DNA of 43,758 nt from Streptomyces misionensis (lineage in GTDB: Bacteria; Actinomycetota; Actinomycetes; Streptomycetales; Streptomycetaceae), in contig NZ_VOGW01000130.1 of assembly GCF_007896895.1 (NCBI RefSeq), forward strand, positions 12,315 through 56,072, in the 5' to 3' direction. Shown one piece after another: positions 39,434-43,758 of this stretch; the stretch's first letter is position 1, and each line of letters begins with the position of its first letter. The notes below the pieces were generated by a model. The model saw nothing but the letters and a program-made list of their open reading frames with translations, made no database searches and was not told the DNA's origin. The position numbers and the translations under genes are program-made.

Positions 39434-40693
39434 ATGGACGTCGGGCTCAAGCGCGAGCTGGAGGAGAAGGTCCGTTCCGGTGAGCGGCTGACCCGCGAGG
39501 ACGGCATCGCGCTGTACGAGTCGGACGATCTGGCCTGGCTCGGCGGCCTGGCGCACGAGGTGCGGACGCGCAAGAACGGCGACGTCGTGCACTTCAACGT
39601 CAACCGGCACCTGAACATGACGAACGTGTGCACGGCCTCCTGCGCGTACTGCTCCTTCCAGCGCAAGCCGGGGGAGAAGGACGCGTACACGATGCGCATC
39701 GAGGAGGCCGTCAAGCTCGCGAAGGCGATGGAGTCGGAGAACCTCACCGAGCTGCACATCGTCAACGGGCTGCACCCGAACCTGCCGTGGCGGTACTACC
39801 CGCGGTCGCTGCGCGAGCTGAAGGCGGCCCTGCCGAACGTCTCGCTGAAGGCGTTCACGGCGACCGAGATCCACCACTTCGAGACGATCTCCGGTCTGTC
39901 GGCGTCGGAGATCCTGGACGAGCTGATCGACGCGGGTCTGGAGTCCCTCACCGGCGGCGGTGCGGAGATCTTCGACTGGGAGGTCCGTCAGCACATCGTG
40001 GACCACAAGACCCACTGGGAGGACTGGTCCCGCATCCACCGGCTGGCGCACGAGAAGGGTCTGAAGACCCCGGCCACCATGCTCTACGGCCACATCGAGG
40101 AGCCGCGCCACCGCGTCGACCACGTCCTGCGGCTGCGTGAGCTCCAGGACGAGACGGGTGGCTTCCAGGTCTTCATCCCGCTGCGCTACCAGCACGACTT
40201 CGTGGACATGAAGGACGGCAAGGTCCGCAACCGCCTCCAGGCGCGGACGACGATGGCGACGGGCGCGGAGGCGCTGAAGACCTTCGCGGTCTCCCGGCTG
40301 CTGTTCGACAACGTCCCGCACGTCAAGGTCTTCTGGGTCATGCACGGCGTCCAGACCGCGCAGCTGGCCCTCCAGCACGGCGCGGACGACATGGACGGCT
40401 CGGTCGTCGAGTACAAGATCACCCACGACGCGGACAACTACGGCACGCCGAACAAGCTGACCCGCGAGGACCTCCTGGACCTGATCCGCGACGCGGGCTT
40501 CCGCCCCGTGGAACGCAACACGCGCTACGAGATCATCCGCGAGTACGACCCCGCGGACCCGTCCCGCCGCGATCGGGCAGGAAGGGGACGGCGGTGTAGG
40601 CGTCTTCGGGGGCGGCCGACTGCCGTGGTTGCCCGCTGCACCTGCACGCGACCCGGACGGTGTTCGGCGAGGGGAACGCGGACGCCCGGCTGA
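39434..40693 (+). CDS. mqnE: Aminodeoxyfutalosine synthase MqnE with abnormal C-terminal tail
   Basis: This is a radical SAM enzyme that couples 3-[(1-carboxyvinyl)oxy]benzoate to adenosyl, the first committed futalosine step. The cluster motif CTASCAYC (Cys66, Cys70, Cys73) and family segments (HIVNGLHPNLPWRYYPRSLRE, SLTGGGAEIFDWEVR, NYGTPNKLTREDLLDLI) are intact up to REYDPADPSRR (ending about 40570). From there the native end is replaced by about 40 Arg-rich residues read through a rearranged piece of the downstream udgX gene, ending at 40693. The usual protein ends within a few residues of this point. Catalysis may be preserved, as the extra tail is terminal. ATG 39434 has an AAAGG ribosome binding site. 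Confidence 0.88.
   Translation: MDVGLKRELEEKVRSGERLTREDGIALYESDDLAWLGGLAHEVRTRKNGDVVHFNVNRHLNMTNVCTASCAYCSFQRKPGEKDAYTMRIEEAVKLAKAMESENLTELHIVNGLHPNLPWRYYPRSLRELKAALPNVSLKAFTATEIHHFETISGLSASEILDELIDAGLESLTGGGAEIFDWEVRQHIVDHKTHWEDWSRIHRLAHEKGLKTPATMLYGHIEEPRHRVDHVLRLRELQDETGGFQVFIPLRYQHDFVDMKDGKVRNRLQARTTMATGAEALKTFAVSRLLFDNVPHVKVFWVMHGVQTAQLALQHGADDMDGSVVEYKITHDADNYGTPNKLTREDLLDLIRDAGFRPVERNTRYEIIREYDPADPSRRDRAGRGRRCRRLRGRPTAVVARCTCTRPGRCSARGTRTPG
40563..40619 (-). pseudogene. Inverted 5' fragment of udgX
   Basis: Read on the minus strand, this segment gives SAAPEDAYTAVPFLPDRGG, which matches the N-terminal segment of Streptomyces UdgX proteins (typically ...AYTAVPFLPxRxxL) as I know them. 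The rest of udgX follows on the plus strand from about 40615. A short inversion at the mqnE-udgX boundary, with loss of flanking sequence, best explains it. Confidence 0.6.
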
Positions 40694-41175
40694 TGCTCGT
40701 CGGGGAGCAGCCCGGCGACCAGGAGGACCGCAAGGGCAAGCCGTTCGTCGGCCCCGCGGGCCACCTCCTGGACCGGGCGCTCAAGGAGGCCGGTCTGGAC
40801 CCCGCGGACGCGTACGTCACCAACGCGGTCAAGCACTTCAAGTTCACGCGGACCGAGCCCCGCAAGCGCAGGATCCACCGTGCCCCCACCCTCAGGGAGA
40901 TGACGGCCTGCTCCCCTTGGCTGGAAAGGGAGCTGGCGCTGGTCGAGCCCGAGCTGATCGTCGTGCTGGGCGCGACCGCCGGCAAGGCCCTCCTCGGCTC
41001 CTCCTTCCGGGTCGGCCAGGTCCGCGGCACCGTCATGGAGGAGGAGATCCACGGCCACCGCGAGCGGCTGGTCCCCACCGTCCATCCCTCCTCCGTGCTG
41101 CGCGCCGAGGACCGTGACACGGCGTACCAGGGCTTCCTCGCCGATCTGAAAGTGGCCGCGCGCGCCCTCGGGTAA
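40615..41175 (+). pseudogene. udgX: UdgX-type uracil-DNA glycosylase, 5' end rearranged
   Basis: The plus-strand frame from 40615 reads ADCRGCPLHLHATRT, then VFGEGNADARLMLVGEQPGDQED, GKPFVGPAGHLLDRALKEAGL, TNAVKHFKF and the UdgX hallmark RKRRIHRAPT, whose His forms a covalent link to DNA in characterised UdgX. VPTVHPSSVLR follows near the end. Upstream, the frame meets TAG at 40597 and has no start codon before GTG 40660. Translation from that GTG would drop the CRGC cysteines that help bind the [4Fe-4S] cluster. The gene is probably inactive or at best truncated. It overlaps the aberrant mqnE tail in another frame. Confidence 0.75.
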
Positions 41176-41179
41176 GGGA

Positions 41180-41185
41180 TACGAT
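41180..41185 (+). promoter_or_regulatory. -10 box of leaderless GNAT gene
   Basis: TACGAT ends 6 nt before GTG 41192, consistent with a transcript beginning at the start codon. Confidence 0.5.
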
Positions 41186-41191
41186 CCTCCC

Positions 41192-41716
41192 GTGGCCCTT
41201 ACCTTCACGCTGGAACCCCCCATCACCCCCGCCCTCCGTGACCAGGTCCTCGACCTGTGGACGGACGTCTCCAACGCGGGCGGCGCCGTCGGCTTCGTCC
41301 CGCCGGTCGCCCGGGAGCAGGTCCGCCCGGAGCTGGTGCGCCACTTCGTGCAGATGACCGAGGGCCGCACCCGCCTCCTCGCGGGCCACGACGCGCACGG
41401 CGACCTGGCCGCCGTCGCCTTCCTCGCCCGCTCCGCCGACCCCCTGTCGGCCCACACGCTGGGGCTGTACTCGGTGATGGTGCACCCCAAGCACCAGGGC
41501 AAGGGCCACGGCCGCGCCCTGATGGCCGCCGCCGAAGCCGCGGCCCGCGCCACGGACGGCATCGAGGTGATCCGGCTGTCCTGCCGCGGCGGCCACGGAC
41601 TGGAGCGGTTCTACGCCGGTCTCGGCTACCGGGAGGCCGGCCGGATTCCCGGCGCCGTACGGGTCGCGCCGGGCGACGACCGCGACGAGATCATCATGGT
41701 GCTGCCGCTCGGCTGA
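41192..41716 (+). CDS. GNAT family N-acetyltransferase
   Basis: This is a 174-residue acetyltransferase. The acetyl-CoA motif reads YSVMVHPKHQGKGHGRALMAAAEAAAR (about 90-116), with Q/R-x-x-G-x-G/A as QGKGHG. The C-terminal GLERFYAGLGYREAGRIPGAVRV is typical of GNATs acting on small amines or antibiotics. GTG 41192 is chosen because a -10 hexamer lies 6 nt upstream. The substrate is unknown. Confidence 0.9.
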   Translation: MALTFTLEPPITPALRDQVLDLWTDVSNAGGAVGFVPPVAREQVRPELVRHFVQMTEGRTRLLAGHDAHGDLAAVAFLARSADPLSAHTLGLYSVMVHPKHQGKGHGRALMAAAEAAARATDGIEVIRLSCRGGHGLERFYAGLGYREAGRIPGAVRVAPGDDRDEIIMVLPLG

Positions 41717-41791
41717 CCCCGCTGCATGATCGCCCGCGAGACGTGCTTCACTGGGCGATGACCCCTTTTGGATTCGGACGAGTGGATTGAG

Positions 41792-42091
41792 ATGCTCCGC
41801 TACACGCTGATGCGCCTCGGTATCTTCGTGGGCTGCCTCCTGGTCGTCTGGGGAGCCGTCTACGCCGGCATCTTCCCGCGCGGCCTCGGCAGCTCCAACG
41901 GCCTGTGGATCCTGCTGCTCGCCCTGGTCGTCTCGGCGCCGATCAGCTGGGTGGCGCTGCGAAGGGAGCGGGACCGGGCCTCGCTGCACATCGTGGGCCG
42001 GGTCGACCGGATGAAGGCGAACCTGGAGGCGAGCCGCACCCAGGAGGACATCGCCGACGACGCCGCGCGCGCCCAGAGCCAGGTGTCGTAG
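41792..42091 (+). CDS. DUF4229 small membrane protein
   Basis: This is a 99-residue protein with two TM helices (about 8-27 and 37-57) followed by a charged cytoplasmic helix ending in DDAARAQSQVS. It matches DUF4229, including the N-terminal MLRYTLMRLGIFVG. ATG 41792 is preferred over upstream in-frame codons because homologs begin with this sequence. Function is unknown. Confidence 0.85.
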   Translation: MLRYTLMRLGIFVGCLLVVWGAVYAGIFPRGLGSSNGLWILLLALVVSAPISWVALRRERDRASLHIVGRVDRMKANLEASRTQEDIADDAARAQSQVS

Positions 42092-42171
42092 CGCCGGTCC
42101 CGGCCGGCCGCGGCGACCGGTCCGCCCGGACCGGGATCGCAGAAGATCACCTGGGCTCGTCACGGGCCCCT

Positions 42172-42177
42172 TACGCT
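42172..42177 (+). promoter_or_regulatory. -10 box of leaderless TetR gene
   Basis: TACGCT ends 7 nt before ATG 42185; there is no ribosome binding site. It is the same arrangement as at 38203 and 41180. Confidence 0.45.
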
Positions 42178-42184
42178 TGCCCTC

Positions 42185-42832
42185 ATGGGTGCCGTCAAGA
42201 GCAAACGGATGCCGAGGGCGGAGCGCGAGCGGCAGATGCTCGACGCCGCGGTGGAGATCATCGGCCGGCACGGCTACACGGCCGCGTCGATGGACGACAT
42301 CGCCGAACTGGCGGGCGTCTCCAAGCCGTTGGTCTATCTGTACCTCAACTCCAAGGACGACCTCTTCACCGCCTGCATCCGCCGCGAGGCCGCCGCCCTC
42401 ACCCGTGCGGTACGCGCGGCCGTGCGTCCGGACCTGCCCGCGGAACGCCAACTCTGGGACGGCGTCCAGGCGTTCTTCACCTACACCGCCGAGCACCCCG
42501 ACGGCTGGACCGTCCTCCACCTCCAGGCCCGCACCCACGGCCCGAAGTTCGCCGCCGAGGCCGACGCGATGCGCGCGGAGATGGCCGCCTTCGTCACCCG
42601 TCTGATCGCGTCCGCCGCACGCGAGTCCCACCCCGCCTGCGACCTGCCCGCCCATGAGGTCGCCGGCCTCGCCACGGCCCTGATCGGCTCCGCGGAGACC
42701 CTGGCCGACTGGGCCAACACCACCGACGGCGTCACCGCCGCCCACGCCGCCACCACCCTGATGAACTTCGCCTGGTCGGGCCTGGGCAACCTCATGACCG
42801 GCAACCACTGGACCGCGCCGGACCCCGCCTGA
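42185..42832 (+). CDS. TetR-family transcriptional regulator
   Basis: This is a 215-residue regulator. The N-terminal helix-turn-helix is RERQMLDAAVEIIGRHGYTAASMDDIAELAGVSKPLVYLYLNSKDDLF (about 13-60). The C-terminal ligand-binding domain includes AFFTYTAEHPDGWTVLHLQA, a common TetR_C pattern. It is not adjacent to an obvious target in this window: its downstream neighbour is convergent. ATG 42185 has a -10 hexamer 7 nt upstream. Confidence 0.92.
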   Translation: MGAVKSKRMPRAERERQMLDAAVEIIGRHGYTAASMDDIAELAGVSKPLVYLYLNSKDDLFTACIRREAAALTRAVRAAVRPDLPAERQLWDGVQAFFTYTAEHPDGWTVLHLQARTHGPKFAAEADAMRAEMAAFVTRLIASAARESHPACDLPAHEVAGLATALIGSAETLADWANTTDGVTAAHAATTLMNFAWSGLGNLMTGNHWTAPDPA

Positions 42833-42838
42833 GCCGGG

Positions 42839-43678
42839 TCAACGCGCCCCGGGCGCCGGGGAGTGCGACGGGAGCAGCGCGGGGGACAGCGGTTCCAGTG
42901 ACGCGCACAGGGCGGCCGGGAAGGCGGGCTCCGCGCGCCTGACGTCCCGGCAGCCGCCGGCCGCGGTCCGGGTGATCGGCTGCCAGCCGGCCTTCCGCGC
43001 CCGGAAGAACCAGCGGTCGCCCTGCCGGGAGGTGCAGGCGGGGTCGTCCGGGTCGCCGCAGATCGGTCCGGTGCGCCAGGAGAGGTCGAGTACCAGCCAT
43101 TTTCCGTCGCACCTCTGTGCCTCCCGGTACGTGTGCAGGGGCACGTCGGCCGCCCGCGACGCCTGGTCGTAGGAGGCGGCGGTGCAGCCGGTGGCCGGCG
43201 GTGTGCAGCCCAGTTCCCCGCACTGCCGCAGCGCGGGCGGCCGGGCGCCCCGCGCGGTGAAGCGCGTGGAGTTGTCGACGATCACGTCCCGGTCGCCCAG
43301 CGGTTCGGGCAGCCTGACCTTCGCCGTGCTCCCGCGTTCCTCGGTGCACCCGGACGCCCGGTCCCCGGACGGCGAGACGAAGGTGAGCTGCACCCGCACG
43401 AGATCCGTCATCGGGTCGGTGAGCACCGCCTTCAGCCCGCGCACGCACGCGTCCGCGCCGCTGGGCACCCGTGTGTCCAGGAGCAGTGTGCGGCCGTCCG
43501 CACCGACCCGGACCCCGGTGACCGCGGAGGGCTGCATCGTGGTCCACGGGATCGGGGTGGCCGTCCCCGGTGAGGGCGGCTGCCCGGCCACCCGTGTCCC
43601 GCACGCGCCGAGCAGCAGCATGCCCACGGCACAGAACAACGCGGCCACGGCCGCTCGACGTCTCCCACCTGTCGCCAA
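42839..43678 (-). CDS. Hypothetical lipoprotein
   Basis: This is a protein of up to 279 residues with a basic N-terminus, a hydrophobic segment and lipobox LLGAC. The mature part has about ten cysteines (for example SGCTEERG, RQCGELGCTPPATGC, QRCDGKW, GPICGDPDDPACTS), suggesting several disulfides outside the cell. The start is uncertain: TTG 43678 gives a standard signal peptide with Arg residues, and an in-frame GTG about nine codons later (VAALFCAVG) is possible. I recognise no family of known function. Confidence 0.7.
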   Translation of the reverse strand: MATGGRRRAAVAALFCAVGMLLLGACGTRVAGQPPSPGTATPIPWTTMQPSAVTGVRVGADGRTLLLDTRVPSGADACVRGLKAVLTDPMTDLVRVQLTFVSPSGDRASGCTEERGSTAKVRLPEPLGDRDVIVDNSTRFTARGARPPALRQCGELGCTPPATGCTAASYDQASRAADVPLHTYREAQRCDGKWLVLDLSWRTGPICGDPDDPACTSRQGDRWFFRARKAGWQPITRTAAGGCRDVRRAEPAFPAALCASLEPLSPALLPSHSPAPGAR

Positions 43679-43758
43679 GAGCGCTCGCCCCCCCGGTACG
43701 CGCCTGTGTCGCGAGGGCGATACAGGGCTGCGGGCCGGGAGCGGCCCCGCGAAAGACC

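Noticed and set aside
39434..41175. Genuine MqnE-UdgX fusion enzyme
   Set aside because: The two are in different frames, the MqnE frame ends at 40693 in Arg-rich non-homologous sequence, and udgX has a stop upstream in its own frame.

Overview
The window looks like a stretch of a Streptomyces chromosome. GC content is very high with strong G/C bias at third codon positions, starts are often GTG, several mRNAs appear leaderless (a -10 hexamer 6-7 nt before the start codon), and the gene families are typical of the genus. These include a CU044_5270 protein with an ECF sigma factor, a CE1758/CE1759 flavin pair, DUF4229, DUF6126, an MmyB-like XRE regulator and futalosine-pathway menaquinone genes. 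Identifications rest on reading motifs and on knowledge of the families; no database search was run.

Layout. 1-5.7 kb: partial DUF3558-type lipoprotein (-), RNA ligase rtcB, two tandem paralogous small lipoproteins, a small membrane protein with an SDR and a YnfA-like protein (-), then a luciferase-like monooxygenase translationally coupled to its FMN reductase. 5.9-12.1 kb: OmpR-type two-component system, MprF-like aminoacyl-phospholipid synthase (-), small membrane protein (-), DppA-type M55 aminopeptidase, a 143-bp MITE-like element, and a TetR regulator (-) divergent from a redoxin gene that has lost its 5' part. 12.8-19.4 kb: second two-component system (-) with a striking upstream operator, a degenerate repeat tract, an MmyB-like regulator divergent from an SDR and a tautomerase, and two hypothetical genes (-), one with a Pro/Asp/Arg repeat region.

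19.7-27.6 kb is a conserved housekeeping block: hemL, a histidine-phosphatase gene, a divergent polysaccharide-deacetylase-like Tat lipoprotein with a 5' leader hairpin that covers its ribosome binding site, and a cytochrome c maturation operon (TlpA-like thioredoxin, CcdA, ResB, CcsB). 27.6-29.8 kb: SRPBCC protein, then an ECF sigma factor coupled to a CU044_5270 protein. 29.8-34.9 kb (-): an orphan condensation-domain protein followed by a STAND-like NTPase that overlaps a membrane-anchored periplasmic-binding-type receptor; this is the least explained functional cluster. 35.1-35.7 kb: remnants of a TetR gene and a ricin-type lectin gene joined head to head, indicating a deletion. 35.8-40.7 kb: late futalosine/menaquinone genes (UbiD-like, UbiA-like, UbiX-like, an Lrp/AsnC regulator and mqnE). 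40.6-43.7 kb: a damaged udgX with an inverted 5' fragment, a GNAT, DUF4229, a TetR regulator and a lipoprotein (-).

The main biological themes are respiration (cytochrome c assembly, menaquinone, heme), envelope and stress signalling, and a notable number of local rearrangements: the redoxin deletion, the TetR/ricin junction, the udgX inversion, the MITE-like element and two repeat tracts.
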